Assembly (NCBI GenBank): GCA_964638715.1
Contig: CAZWZF010000075.1
Coordinates: forward strand, 1-19,344
Direction: 5' to 3'
Source of the DNA: JBAXQQ01 sp037131695
Lineage (GTDB): Bacteria; Armatimonadota; Hebobacteria; CAIYQO01
DNA length: 19,344 bases
Shown: positions 1-8,454 of the stretch, in pieces
How the letters are laid out: each line of letters begins with the position of its first letter
Position numbering within the stretch: position 1 is the first letter of the stretch
Position numbers and translations under genes: made by a program
The notes under the pieces: model-generated
What the model was told of the DNA's origin: nothing
The model's input: the letters and a program-made list of their open reading frames with translations, nothing else
The model's database searches: none

Positions 1-6
1 CCTACC

Positions 7-1044
7 TTACGCCCTGCTGTCTGCGGAGAAATATTCTACGGTTTTCATGGCGTGTCCCAGGGATTCGTCTTTTTCTACCCGGCGCAATAGCTCTACCATA
101 TCTGTCCATTTCGTTTTCGTCATTACTTCCTCACGAAAGTGGGCGGCGCCGTAGAAGCCTTTCATGTACCATGATATATGTTTGCGCATTTCCTGGACGC
201 CGATTTTCTCGTTTTTATCGGCTATCAGCAGTTCGCCATGCTCGATTGCCATATTCACCCGGTCGGCGATGGTTGGCATCGGCAATGACTCGCCAGTGGT
301 GAGGAAGTGGTTTATCTCGTCAAATATCCACGGGTTGCCCTGGGCGGCTCTGCCCACCATGACGGCGTCGCACCCGGTTTCTGTTGCCATTCTCAGCGCG
401 TCGGCACCGCATTTGACATCGCCATTGCCTATCACCGGTATACTGACATTATCCTTAATGTTTTTGATGATTGACCAGTCGGCATGGCCAAAGTTATGGT
501 GAACCCGGCCCGGACGCGGATGTATTGTCACTGCCACCAAACCTTCTTCTTCTGCCACCCGGCAGACATCCAGCGCAGACGGCCCATTCTGGTCCCAATA
601 AGCGCGCATTTTCACCGATACCGGCAAATGGGTCGCCGACTTTACCGCGCGAAAGACTTCCCGCACCAGGCCAATATCACGCATCATTGCCGATCCTGCT
701 CCCTGCCGGGTAACTTTTGGCACACCGCAGCCCATATTTATATCAATGATATCTGGTCCGTAGGGGGTGATTAATTCCGCCGCCTTTGCCAGATGCTCGG
801 GGTATTGCCCAAAAATTTGTACTGTGACAGGATGTTCCTGGGGGAATATTCGCACCATAGCATGGGTCCGGGCGCTGTTGTAGACCAGCGCGTTGCTGCT
901 GACGAACTCTGACACCACCATGCCGGCACCATGACGGCGGCACAAGATGCGAAACGCGCGATTGGTTATGCCTGCCATAGGGGCGAGTATCAACGCCGGT
1001 TTTATTTCTATGCCGGCTATAATTGCTGATTGTAGGAATGACAT
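7..1044 (-). CDS. dusB: tRNA-dihydrouridine synthase, DusB type
   Basis: This 345-residue protein is an FMN-dependent enzyme that reduces uridine to dihydrouridine in tRNA, in the cytoplasm. The TIM-barrel signature is complete. LAPMAGITNRAFR (residues 20-32) opens the barrel. NMGCGVPKV carries the expected catalytic Cys106. KMR at 145-147 and TIHPR at 173-177 supply the usual FMN- and substrate-binding Lys and His. GNGDV (206-210) and VGRAAQGNPW follow near the flavin phosphate site. The length is normal for the family. The usual NMGCPxxKV reads NMGCGVPKV here, a mild variant. The ATG start has only a weak upstream AGG. It is the last gene of the minus-strand block, 144 nt after the ACT-domain gene, with a palindromic repeat in the gap, so it may have its own promoter. 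Assignment to Dus is secure; the DusB subgroup is a judgement from the overall pattern. Confidence 0.93.
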   Translation of the reverse strand: MSFLQSAIIAGIEIKPALILAPMAGITNRAFRILCRRHGAGMVVSEFVSSNALVYNSARTHAMVRIFPQEHPVTVQIFGQYPEHLAKAAELITPYGPDIIDINMGCGVPKVTRQGAGSAMMRDIGLVREVFRAVKSATHLPVSVKMRAYWDQNGPSALDVCRVAEEEGLVAVTIHPRPGRVHHNFGHADWSIIKNIKDNVSIPVIGNGDVKCGADALRMATETGCDAVMVGRAAQGNPWIFDEINHFLTTGESLPMPTIADRVNMAIEHGELLIADKNEKIGVQEMRKHISWYMKGFYGAAHFREEVMTKTKWTDMVELLRRVEKDESLGHAMKTVEYFSADSRA

Positions 1045-1101
1045 GGATTATTAACCTGGGTAAAGTTTTCAGTTTTCAGCACAATATGAATTTAGACAGG
1101 A

Positions 1102-1148
1102 TTAACATGATTAACAGGATGAATTTTCATCTTGCCTATCCATGTTAA
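1102..1148. repeat. Intergenic palindrome, TTAACATG family (copy 1)
   Basis: The left arm starts with TTAACATG at 1102 and the right arm ends with CATGTTAA at 1148. The arms pair almost throughout: TTAACATGATTAACAGGATG against TTAACATGGATAGGCAAGAT, with a one-base bulge and a TT loop. The same ends and the same CAGGATG core recur at 9272-9334, and part of the core recurs at 16756-16850. It lies between dusB and the ACT-domain gene. It could fold in RNA and slow or end transcription, but no U tract follows. Confidence 0.75.
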
Positions 1149-1188
1149 TAATGAAATTGTTATCTGTCGCAAACCTATATTTTAAGAT

Positions 1189-1458
1189 TTAAATGCGGTG
1201 CATGGCAGTAAAGATATCTTCATGCTGCACACGAATTTGCAGTCCTAATTCTGTCCCGATTACGTCTAATTTCTCTTGCAGGTCAGGAATTGATATAACA
1301 GCGGAATCAATCTCTGTGAGCATAATCATGGTGAAATATCCCTGCAAAATTGTCTGGCTGATATCGAGGATATTCACACCATTCGCCGCCAGGGTATTGC
1401 TGACCCCGGCGATGATGCCCACCCGGTCTTTGCCCACGACTGTGATTACCGCTTTCAT
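1189..1458 (-). CDS. Small ACT-domain protein (UPF0237-like)
   Basis: This 89-residue protein consists of one ACT domain and nothing else. The opening strand MKAVITVVG is followed by KDRVGIIAGVSNTLAANG, the classical ACT ligand-binding loop and first helix with its conserved glycine. The protein matches the UPF0237 pattern in length and in its beginning. Such proteins are thought to bind a small molecule, perhaps an amino acid, but the ligand is not known. In many genomes a UPF0237 protein sits next to a UPF0210 (PFL-type) partner; none is present here. The ATG is preceded by a good Shine-Dalgarno sequence (GAGGAA, 7 nt away). It lies 113 nt downstream of the rubredoxin gene, with a strong hairpin in between, which suggests separate or attenuated expression. 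The family call is firm; the function is unknown. Confidence 0.85.
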   Translation of the reverse strand: MKAVITVVGKDRVGIIAGVSNTLAANGVNILDISQTILQGYFTMIMLTEIDSAVISIPDLQEKLDVIGTELGLQIRVQHEDIFTAMHRI

Positions 1459-1509
1459 TAATTATTCCTCACAAAACACAGGCGCACTGCAGCAGTACGC
1501 CAAGACAAC

Positions 1510-1553
1510 AATATTCCTACCGGTTGTGCCAATACATCACCGGCAGGAATATT
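1510..1553 (-). terminator. Strong hairpin between rubredoxin and ACT genes
   Basis: AATATTCCTACCGG (1510-1523) pairs with CCGGCAGGAATATT (1540-1553), 13 of 14 positions, around a 16-nt loop. It begins 18 nt past the rubredoxin stop in the direction of transcription. The following bases on the minus strand are TGTTGTCTTG, only moderately U-rich, so it may be a weak terminator, a processing site or an mRNA-stabilising stem rather than a classical intrinsic terminator. Confidence 0.5.
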
Positions 1554-1571
1554 TATTTCAAAAATAATGAG

Positions 1572-1730
1572 CTATTCTACAGGTTGAAAGTCTTCTTTAC
1601 CTGCACCGCAATCCGGGCAAACCCAATCTTCGGGCAAGCTTTCAAACGGAGTGCCTGGCTCAATGCCGGTGGACGGATCGCCGCTTGCCGGGTCGTAAAC
1701 ATAGCCGCATAAAGTGCATTCGTACTTCAT
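1572..1730 (-). CDS. Rubredoxin
   Basis: This 52-residue protein is a one-iron redox carrier of the cytoplasm. It has the two CxxCG knuckles that bind iron: ECTLCGYVYDP with Cys5 and Cys8, and VCPDCGAGKEDF with Cys38 and Cys41. It also has the family's usual DWVCPDC tryptophan, the G(I/T)xPGTPFExLPEDW stretch and a normal length. The ATG is preceded by GGGAG at a proper distance. Only 15 nt separate it from the stop of the chain-length gene upstream, so it may be read on the same message. Rubredoxins pass electrons to superoxide reductase, rubrerythrin or flavoproteins in anaerobes; no such partner is adjacent. There is no visible functional link to polysaccharide export. Identification is very secure despite the small size. 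Confidence 0.95.
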   Translation of the reverse strand: MKYECTLCGYVYDPASGDPSTGIEPGTPFESLPEDWVCPDCGAGKEDFQPVE

Positions 1731-1745
1731 AATTTCTCTCCCTTT

Positions 1746-3185
1746 TTATTTTTCAGTTTCTTCTGGCTGGTATTTTACCCATTCAAGATAAGTCATTGTC
1801 AAACAAATCAACATCGCAAGAACAAATGCAAGACCACATGTTTTTGTTCCACCACGTGAATCAGGTTCATTAGCCTGCTCTGGTTCATCAAGAACAACAT
1901 AAGCTGGTCCTCGTGTTTCAGCAACGACTCGCGTTTTTTCATACTCTGTCTTTAATAAAACCATTATATCAGTTTTTTCAGATACAATTGCTTTTAATTT
2001 CATATAATTCAAAGCAATTTCCGGCATTTTTTCAATTTCTTTTTTTAGTTCAATTTCCGCACTGCGATAGCCATCTAATTTTGCACGTGCTACTAATGCC
2101 TGCGTCGCAGTTGCATATATTAATGGCGACAATCCTTCGTGTGCAAGGCCAATTTGCCGCTTCATTTCATTCTTTAGCGAGTTTTTCAATTGATCCAATT
2201 CTGCTTTTTTATTAACGACATCTGGATGGGCGTCACGCAATTTCAGCTTTAATAAAGCTAAATCTGACTCTGTATCTTTTATGCGCTGGTACAATGAACT
2301 AAGAGTTCCGTTATTAATACCTGTTACATTTGTACCAAAGGAACTATATACTGGATCCATGCTTGCTTTAACGAATTCCTCTGTTTTTGCTGAAACATCA
2401 TGTAATTGTTTCATTGCCAAATCAGCCTGAATTTTCGCTTCCAACGAAGAAGACTGTACTGAAGCGTATTCAGCAGCCAAAGAACTGGCTTGACCAGTTG
2501 GATCAATCAATAGATATTTTTTTTGGTAATCTTTAAGTTTATTAGCTGCGTCGTCTAATTCAGCGGTTGTTTTTATTATTTGATTTTTAAGATATGTCTC
2601 ACCTTGCTTTGCGGGGTCTAATGGTAATTCAGATGTAATATCATTCAACGTATCCAACACAGATTGCATATAATAGAATGCTAATTTATTATCGACATTT
2701 CCTTTTGCATCTTTAAACGTTTTTATAGAAACATTCATGAATAACTCATTGTTTTTTCCTACTAAAATTTTCATCACATCATCCATATTTTTATACAAAT
2801 AATCTGTCCTTGTTATTTCCCAAATATTTTTAAGATCATACCCGCGTGCTTTTAACTTAGATAAAATCATCTTTTTAGCTTTAATGCTTTTTATCAAGGT
2901 AACTGCAGTCGCATTGCTTGACCCTGGCTGAGGTATTAACACCGCACCTTCCATAACAGGCAAACTTGGCAAATCCCCTCCGCTGCCAGCTAAAATTGAT
3001 AACTTACCACCGGCAGATGGAAACAATAATGTAACTGAAGATGTATATGTTCGTTGTTTTATAAACACGCTCACCACAGCTAACACTAAAATGGTCATTG
3101 TTATTATAAAGAATAATTTAAAATTCTTCTTTATAACCTCAATGAAAGTTGGCGGGTTATTATATTTAATTTTCTGGTTTGTCAT
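1746..3185 (-). CDS. Polysaccharide chain-length / co-polymerase protein (Wzz/GumC-like)
   Basis: This 479-residue inner-membrane protein has the layout of polysaccharide co-polymerases. A short cytoplasmic N-terminus is followed by a transmembrane helix at about residues 24-42 (FFIITMTILVLAVVSVFI), a long periplasmic part rich in predicted coiled coil (about 190-415), and a second transmembrane helix at about 450-468. There is no C-terminal tyrosine-kinase domain, unlike Wzc. The segment before the second helix is only modestly proline-rich (DEPEQANEPDS), weaker than in classical Wzz. Family members set polymer length and connect the periplasmic machinery to the outer-membrane channel. Its start lies 10 nt past the export gene, and its Shine-Dalgarno (AAGGAT) overlaps that gene's stop codon, so the two are translationally coupled. 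The coding strand is more AT-rich than lpxB and dusB. Confidence is high for the family, lower for the exact polymer. Confidence 0.85.
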   Translation of the reverse strand: MTNQKIKYNNPPTFIEVIKKNFKLFFIITMTILVLAVVSVFIKQRTYTSSVTLLFPSAGGKLSILAGSGGDLPSLPVMEGAVLIPQPGSSNATAVTLIKSIKAKKMILSKLKARGYDLKNIWEITRTDYLYKNMDDVMKILVGKNNELFMNVSIKTFKDAKGNVDNKLAFYYMQSVLDTLNDITSELPLDPAKQGETYLKNQIIKTTAELDDAANKLKDYQKKYLLIDPTGQASSLAAEYASVQSSSLEAKIQADLAMKQLHDVSAKTEEFVKASMDPVYSSFGTNVTGINNGTLSSLYQRIKDTESDLALLKLKLRDAHPDVVNKKAELDQLKNSLKNEMKRQIGLAHEGLSPLIYATATQALVARAKLDGYRSAEIELKKEIEKMPEIALNYMKLKAIVSEKTDIMVLLKTEYEKTRVVAETRGPAYVVLDEPEQANEPDSRGGTKTCGLAFVLAMLICLTMTYLEWVKYQPEETEK

Positions 3186-3195
3186 CTATTTATCC

Positions 3196-6100
3196 TTATT
3201 TCTTGAACGGCATATATGAAATTGCTAATTCTGACAATGACCGCAGAGATGCTTCAAACAGATTGTCAGTGCGAATATTTTTCACAATATATGTTGTCGG
3301 TACAATAATAATATCTCCCGGCAATATCTTGCTGCTCTTTTTCGCCGGCATCACGGTACCATTCATGCGCAGAACAACTAAATGACTTGAGTCAGCATCT
3401 TTAGAAAAACCACCGACAGAGTTAACATAGCTATTCAAGTTTTTACCACTTTCAAATACTACCGAGCCATTGCTGAATACGCCGCCAAGTACGGTAACCG
3501 TTGTCGGTATATCAGGAACGTATATTGAGTCGCCGGGCAGCAGGTTAAAATCGCCATTCTTACCCTTTGAATTAATAATCTTATCAGCCTCTACTGGAAT
3601 GGTAAGAGCTATCTGTTGATCCTGCATACTGCGGGGAGGGGTGAGAATAATTATCTTCCCGGTTGTATCAGATGAAATGGCCTGTGCGACTTGTGAAGTT
3701 AAATTATTAACATTTTGCTGATTTGTCTGTTGTGCTGTTTGCCCGGGCTGCGCTGTTGGTATTTTCGCTGATACCGCACCAGAACCGTTATCCATATCTT
3801 TCAGCAGCCTGCCCATTTCACGTCTCTGATCCTGGGTCTGTACTGATGAGTTGGGTCTATACAATACCAGGCCCGCAGGATAACCATTAGCCATAATTCC
3901 ACCAGCATCATTTATCAACTGGTATAATGATTTCGACTTCAGGCGATTCCCATTAAATGCTGGATAAGTACCCGGATGCAGGACATTTCCACTGATATTA
4001 ACAGTCTCGGTCATTGCTACGAAATCTGCATTTCCGCGGACAGTAATTAAGTCTTTATTTTCCAGTATCGGGTCAACATCAAGACTGAATGAATTTTCAT
4101 TGTTTTTAACAACATATTCCATCGATTTAGTTTCGCCATTCACTGTTCGGAATAAAATAACTTTCTGTTCTGCGTCTACCTGCAATCCGCCTGATAATGC
4201 CAGAGCATCAGATAATTTCATGCCCACAGTTAGCGGCAATTCGCCAGTCTTGCGAACATACCCGCGTACTACGACAGATTTATTGTCCATCATCTCATCA
4301 CGAGTCATAACAATTAATTTATCACCCGGGTTTAATACAATATTAGCATCCTTCACATTATTTCCTGCATCTACCAAGTTAACGGGTATAATTTCAGTAG
4401 TCTTATCTGCTCGCACCCGGTATAGGTTTGCCCGTTCGGGATAACTGCTATTCAGCAAACCTTTTGCCAGGAAAACTAATTGGTTAACAGTTATTCCAGT
4501 TACATAAGGGAACATGCCAGGTGCAGAAACAGCACCAGCAATAGTCACCGATTGTGATTCACCAAGATTTTCTTTAGGATAAATAAACAGCCTGTCGCGG
4601 CGATTTAGTTCAATATCACTTTCTTTCTTTGACAATGCGTCGCGCAGGGAAATCTCTATCATTTTTTCCTGCATGGTGTTGTCATCTAATCTGACAATCA
4701 ACGCTTTATCCAAGGTAACATTTACCTTCAAACCACCAGCCATAAATATTGCATCGGATATTTTCATACCTTTGTAATATGGCATCGACAACGGTTTATT
4801 AACTTCACCGGAAACAGTAACAAATGATTCAACGACATCAGCATTCGCTTTAATCTCAATTCTATCCCGAGGCTGCAACAGGTAATCATCCGCGGCTTTC
4901 TTTGATAATGCTCCTTCAAGACTGAATGACATTAATATTGATTCGTTTGAATTCGGGTAACGATATAATTGTGCTGTTTTTAAATAAGCTTTAATAGTGA
5001 TACCAAATGCTTTCGATATTAAATCGCTGACTTTCATTCCTGTTGTATACGGGTATACTCCAGGTTTAACTACCTCGCCGTTAATAGTCACCGTTCCGAT
5101 CAATTCATTTACTTCATCACGTTTGTATACTTTAATGCTATCGCGTGGTTTTAATTCGAGATCAGCAACTTTGTCACCATTCAAAATGCTGTTTAAATTA
5201 ATAATCATTACATCCTGCTGATTACCGCCAACAGTTGTCGCTATATTTGCCAGTGGGTACCGGTACAAATGCGCCTGGTCAAGATATGCGTTAACAGTGG
5301 TGCCAAAGCTAAATCTCAATAGATCGGATATTCGCATTCCAGCTTTAAATGGGAATGTTCCGGCTTTTACCACTTCGCCAACGATTGATACGGTATCATT
5401 CAGTTCTGTTAATTCGGAACGATTGAAGATTTTCAAAGTGTCGCGTTGTTTCAATTCGATATTTGCATCTTTATCGCCATTCATAACCTTGGTGATATTA
5501 ACGATAATTGTTTCTTTTTTCGTTTCCGTGGTTCCTACTGCCGGGTTTCGATAAATAAATGCCTGGTCAAGATAAGCATTGGTGGTAGTGCCAAAACTGA
5601 CCTTCAGCAAGTCGGCTATTCGCATGCCGGGATAAAACGGGTATGTGCCCGGTTTTACGACTTCTCCCTGTACGATGACGATATCCTGCAATTCGGTTAC
5701 TTCAGTTCGATTATAAATTTTCAGCACATCGCGCGGTTTCAGTTCCAGGTCGCTCTTTTTATTCCCTTCTAAAATATCCGCCAAATCCACCATCAACACT
5801 TCCGGCTGACCAGGTGATTGCGCGCCGGTATTAGTAATTGTAACCGGGAAACGATAAAGGTGTGCCTGTTTTAAATATGCTTCAGTAGTAGTGCCAAATC
5901 CTAAATTAACCAGGTCTGATATCTTCATTCCTTTTAAAAATGGGTATGCTCCAGGTTTGGTAACTTCACCTTGAATAGTTACCATATCAAGCGACTGCAC
6001 CATATTCTTTTTCGATAATATTTTAAGAGTATCTTTCGGCTGCAATTTCAAATCAGCACCAGGTTTGCCTTCCATAACCGCGCGCAGATTGAACGGAATC

Positions 6101-7245
6101 TGATAGGTGCTGGAATCATCGCGCAGGCGTGTTATAACTGCTTGTTCTATATAAGCTTCATCATCAATTAATCCGCCGGCTATAGCGATAAGTTTGCTTA
6201 CCGTGGGAACTATGTCCGCAGGGAAAGGACCGGGACGATTTACTGAGCCGATTATAGTAACAGCATTCTGCAAAACATCCAGCATAGGACGAATGTAAAC
6301 TTCATCGCCATTTTGAACTTTTTCCTGTTTTCCTGCCGGGTTATTCTCTATCTCCCGCACGGTATGTCCGGCAATGCTATCCATACGCATGATACGAATT
6401 TTATTTGAAGCTTTTGATGTTAATCCACCGCCTAAAGTCAACACATCGTCCAATGTGCTTTCTTTTTGCGATAACTCGTATTTTGCAGGACGGTTAACAG
6501 AACCATATAATGTAACTACTTTTCCGCTCATTGGTATATAAATCGTATCACCGCTTTGCAATGACTGGTCAACATATTTACCATCAAGCAGATACTCATA
6601 TATATCAATCAATGCTACCTGCTTGGTTCCGCGCATTAATTTTATATTGCGCAGCGACCCTATATCTGTCGGTCCCCCGGCACTAAACAGCGCGGTGAAT
6701 ACAGTAGCCAAACTTGGCAATAAATATTTGCCGGGTTTTTTCGCTTCACCCATCACAAACACTGGTATGGTACGCTGTCCGACTAAATTTACCGTAAGGT
6801 CAAATGTGGTATATATTTTAGAATATTTGGTTCGTATATCACGTCGAATATCAGAAATAGTTTTACGGGTGACGGTGATGTTTCCCAATGTTTTCAAGAA
6901 GATGTCGCCAGTCGGAGTTATTGGCTGTATTGACCGTTCGTATTCCTGATTGCCTGACCAGCATACTATTTCCAATTTATCACCGGTGCCAAGTTCATAA
7001 TTATCTGGTACTGGCGCATCAGGATTAGGCATGAATGTGTCGGCACCCGTTTCAAATAATGCTTTCCCGAACAGTTTAACATCAGGAGTAAAATCATTAG
7101 TTACAACATCTTTCACGGGTGTTTGAACTTCTGGATTAGTGACAGCGTTTTCAACAGGTTTGCCCACCTGTGCTGTAGCGATTGAGATTGCCAGAGTTAT
7201 TATAAAGAGTAAAACTGGTAATTTTATTAAGTTGATTCGGTTCAT
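3196..7245 (-). CDS. Giant SLBB-repeat polysaccharide export protein (Wza-like)
   Basis: This 1349-residue secreted protein has a signal peptide (residues 1-25, probable cut after ATA|Q) and no lipobox cysteine, unlike Wza. A Poly_export domain follows at about 83-155 (YELGTGDKLEIVCWSG). Then come 12 SLBB-type units, each opening with a version of VxGEVxxPGxYPxxxGMxxxDL. They start near residues 162, 244, 329, 422, 522, 618, 718, 808, 899, 990, 1081 and 1249. Units 4-7 are the most alike and share ELKPRDxLKI linkers, so they look recently duplicated. A Q/N/T-rich insert (about 1135-1195) separates units 11 and 12. Wza-type proteins usually have two or three SLBB units, so this one is greatly extended. 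It probably forms or lengthens the export channel across the periplasm and outer membrane, working with the chain-length protein just downstream. The start is supported by AGAGGA 7 nt upstream. Confidence 0.9.
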   Translation of the reverse strand: MNRINLIKLPVLLFIITLAISIATAQVGKPVENAVTNPEVQTPVKDVVTNDFTPDVKLFGKALFETGADTFMPNPDAPVPDNYELGTGDKLEIVCWSGNQEYERSIQPITPTGDIFLKTLGNITVTRKTISDIRRDIRTKYSKIYTTFDLTVNLVGQRTIPVFVMGEAKKPGKYLLPSLATVFTALFSAGGPTDIGSLRNIKLMRGTKQVALIDIYEYLLDGKYVDQSLQSGDTIYIPMSGKVVTLYGSVNRPAKYELSQKESTLDDVLTLGGGLTSKASNKIRIMRMDSIAGHTVREIENNPAGKQEKVQNGDEVYIRPMLDVLQNAVTIIGSVNRPGPFPADIVPTVSKLIAIAGGLIDDEAYIEQAVITRLRDDSSTYQIPFNLRAVMEGKPGADLKLQPKDTLKILSKKNMVQSLDMVTIQGEVTKPGAYPFLKGMKISDLVNLGFGTTTEAYLKQAHLYRFPVTITNTGAQSPGQPEVLMVDLADILEGNKKSDLELKPRDVLKIYNRTEVTELQDIVIVQGEVVKPGTYPFYPGMRIADLLKVSFGTTTNAYLDQAFIYRNPAVGTTETKKETIIVNITKVMNGDKDANIELKQRDTLKIFNRSELTELNDTVSIVGEVVKAGTFPFKAGMRISDLLRFSFGTTVNAYLDQAHLYRYPLANIATTVGGNQQDVMIINLNSILNGDKVADLELKPRDSIKVYKRDEVNELIGTVTINGEVVKPGVYPYTTGMKVSDLISKAFGITIKAYLKTAQLYRYPNSNESILMSFSLEGALSKKAADDYLLQPRDRIEIKANADVVESFVTVSGEVNKPLSMPYYKGMKISDAIFMAGGLKVNVTLDKALIVRLDDNTMQEKMIEISLRDALSKKESDIELNRRDRLFIYPKENLGESQSVTIAGAVSAPGMFPYVTGITVNQLVFLAKGLLNSSYPERANLYRVRADKTTEIIPVNLVDAGNNVKDANIVLNPGDKLIVMTRDEMMDNKSVVVRGYVRKTGELPLTVGMKLSDALALSGGLQVDAEQKVILFRTVNGETKSMEYVVKNNENSFSLDVDPILENKDLITVRGNADFVAMTETVNISGNVLHPGTYPAFNGNRLKSKSLYQLINDAGGIMANGYPAGLVLYRPNSSVQTQDQRREMGRLLKDMDNGSGAVSAKIPTAQPGQTAQQTNQQNVNNLTSQVAQAISSDTTGKIIILTPPRSMQDQQIALTIPVEADKIINSKGKNGDFNLLPGDSIYVPDIPTTVTVLGGVFSNGSVVFESGKNLNSYVNSVGGFSKDADSSHLVVLRMNGTVMPAKKSSKILPGDIIIVPTTYIVKNIRTDNLFEASLRSLSELAISYMPFKK

Positions 7246-7278
7246 TAAAAAATCCTCTTATTTATATGTTTATTTAGC

Positions 7279-7324
7279 TGTGCCATTTTAGCACATTATT
7301 TCGCATTATTGCCAATTTAGCAAT
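7279..7324 (-). promoter_or_regulatory. Two small look-alike stem-loops upstream of the export gene
   Basis: In the 81-nt gap between lpxB and the export gene, two short inverted repeats lie about 30 nt apart on the minus strand: ATTGCTAAATTGGCAAT (7308-7324) and TGTGCTAAAATGGCACA (7280-7296). They share the loop core GCTAAAwTGGC. They could be paired operator sites, or RNA stems at the lpxB end. The first overlaps the bases just after the lpxB stop. No convincing promoter could be placed with confidence. Confidence 0.35.
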
Positions 7325-7326
7325 CA

Positions 7327-8451
7327 TCAACGAAAAAAATCAAACACCATTTGTGCTGTTTTTTCTATCGCGCCACCATCACCCATGGCTGCGCGAATAC
7401 GGGAAAAACCATCTAATTGCGCCTGGCGCGCAGCGGTCGGATTGATTAATTCAGTTATCGTTGCTGCCAGATTTTCCGGTGATGCCGCGAGTTGCAGCAA
7501 TTCCGGTACCAATTGGCTGTCATCTATAATATTAGGCAGTGCCATATATTTAATGGTGCTTTCTATTATCTTATACTGCACCCAACTCGCCCAACTGCCG
7601 CGATACGCCACCACCATGGGAACGTTTAAACATGCCAACTCCAGCGTTACAGTTCCGCTGCAGGCTATCGCGCCATCGGCAATTTGCGCGTAATTATAAT
7701 CAAAACCATCCAAAACCCGAATGTCAAGGTTCGCCGGCTTATTCATTTTTGCGTATTTTTCACGCAATGAAGGAGATAACGCCAACAGGATTACCGGGTT
7801 ATTTGGAACTAATTGAGCCGCCGCAGTAAACGCCCCGGTCAGATGGCGAAACTCTGCGGTGCGGCTTCCGGGTGCCAGCAACAATACTTTTCTGTCACCA
7901 ACATTTAAATTCTTGCGTGCTTCATCTGCTGTTATGCTGGTTTTGCAATAATCAATTATCGGATGCCCCACCCATTCAATTCTTGCGCGGCCGTTTGCAC
8001 TGCGCAGGTTTTCTGCTGACCAGGGGAATTGTGTCGCAATGGCATCTACCAGATTCGGAAGTACGCCCGGCCGCCGATTGCGCGACCAACTGCCGGGAGG
8101 AAGAAAATATAGCTTTTTTGCGGCAATATCACCTAAATCTTTAATAAACTGGACATTAAACGCGCCAAAATCGATGGTTATTATCACATCCGGGCAATTT
8201 TTATGCAGATATTTTAAAAGTTTCTTTTCAGCGAAATATATCCCCGGCAATTTCATCAATGCTTCCGGTATACCGATTGCACCCCATTGTTCAGTATCTG
8301 CGATTATCTCTACGCCAGCCTCTCGCATCCGGGTACCGCCAGCACCAATTATTTTCAATTCGGGGTCAATTCGCTGCAGTTCGCGCGCTAAAGCGGCACC
8401 GTGATAATCGCCGGATGGCTCGCCAGTCATAATAAAAATCGTTTTCTTCAT
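7327..8451 (-). CDS. lpxB: Lipid-A-disaccharide synthase
   Basis: This 374-residue GT19 glycosyltransferase joins UDP-diacylglucosamine to lipid X to make the lipid A disaccharide, acting at the inner face of the inner membrane. The family marks are clear: TGEPSGDYHG (9-18), GAGGTRMREAGVE (37-48), IDFGAFN (93-99), WVGHPIIDY (160-168), LLAPGSRTAEFRHL (191-204), SGTVTLELACLNVPMVVAYR (265-284) and LPNIIDDSQLVPELLQ (305-320). Length is typical. The segment usually reading SPSVWAWR is FLPPGSWSRNRR here (117-127), a divergent form. The gene starts 3 nt after the stop of the small membrane protein and has no clear Shine-Dalgarno, so coupling is likely. Its presence is the best evidence for an LPS outer membrane. 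The next gene downstream exports polysaccharide, so the block serves the cell envelope. Confidence 0.93.
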   Translation of the reverse strand: MKKTIFIMTGEPSGDYHGAALARELQRIDPELKIIGAGGTRMREAGVEIIADTEQWGAIGIPEALMKLPGIYFAEKKLLKYLHKNCPDVIITIDFGAFNVQFIKDLGDIAAKKLYFLPPGSWSRNRRPGVLPNLVDAIATQFPWSAENLRSANGRARIEWVGHPIIDYCKTSITADEARKNLNVGDRKVLLLAPGSRTAEFRHLTGAFTAAAQLVPNNPVILLALSPSLREKYAKMNKPANLDIRVLDGFDYNYAQIADGAIACSGTVTLELACLNVPMVVAYRGSWASWVQYKIIESTIKYMALPNIIDDSQLVPELLQLAASPENLAATITELINPTAARQAQLDGFSRIRAAMGDGGAIEKTAQMVFDFFR

Positions 8452-8454
8452 ATT

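Noticed and set aside
164..943. Open frames opposite or out of frame with dusB
   Set aside because: No homology signs; explained as shadows of the GC-richer dusB codons.
4700..6300. Regularly spaced repeats suggesting a CRISPR array or tandem DNA repeat
   Set aside because: The period is about 270-300 bp, in frame, and explained by SLBB domain duplication.
4100..6949. Several open frames on the plus strand opposite the export gene (for example 4100-4444, 5297-5554, 6623-6949)
   Set aside because: They mirror the repeated SLBB codons, have no ribosome sites and no recognisable domains.
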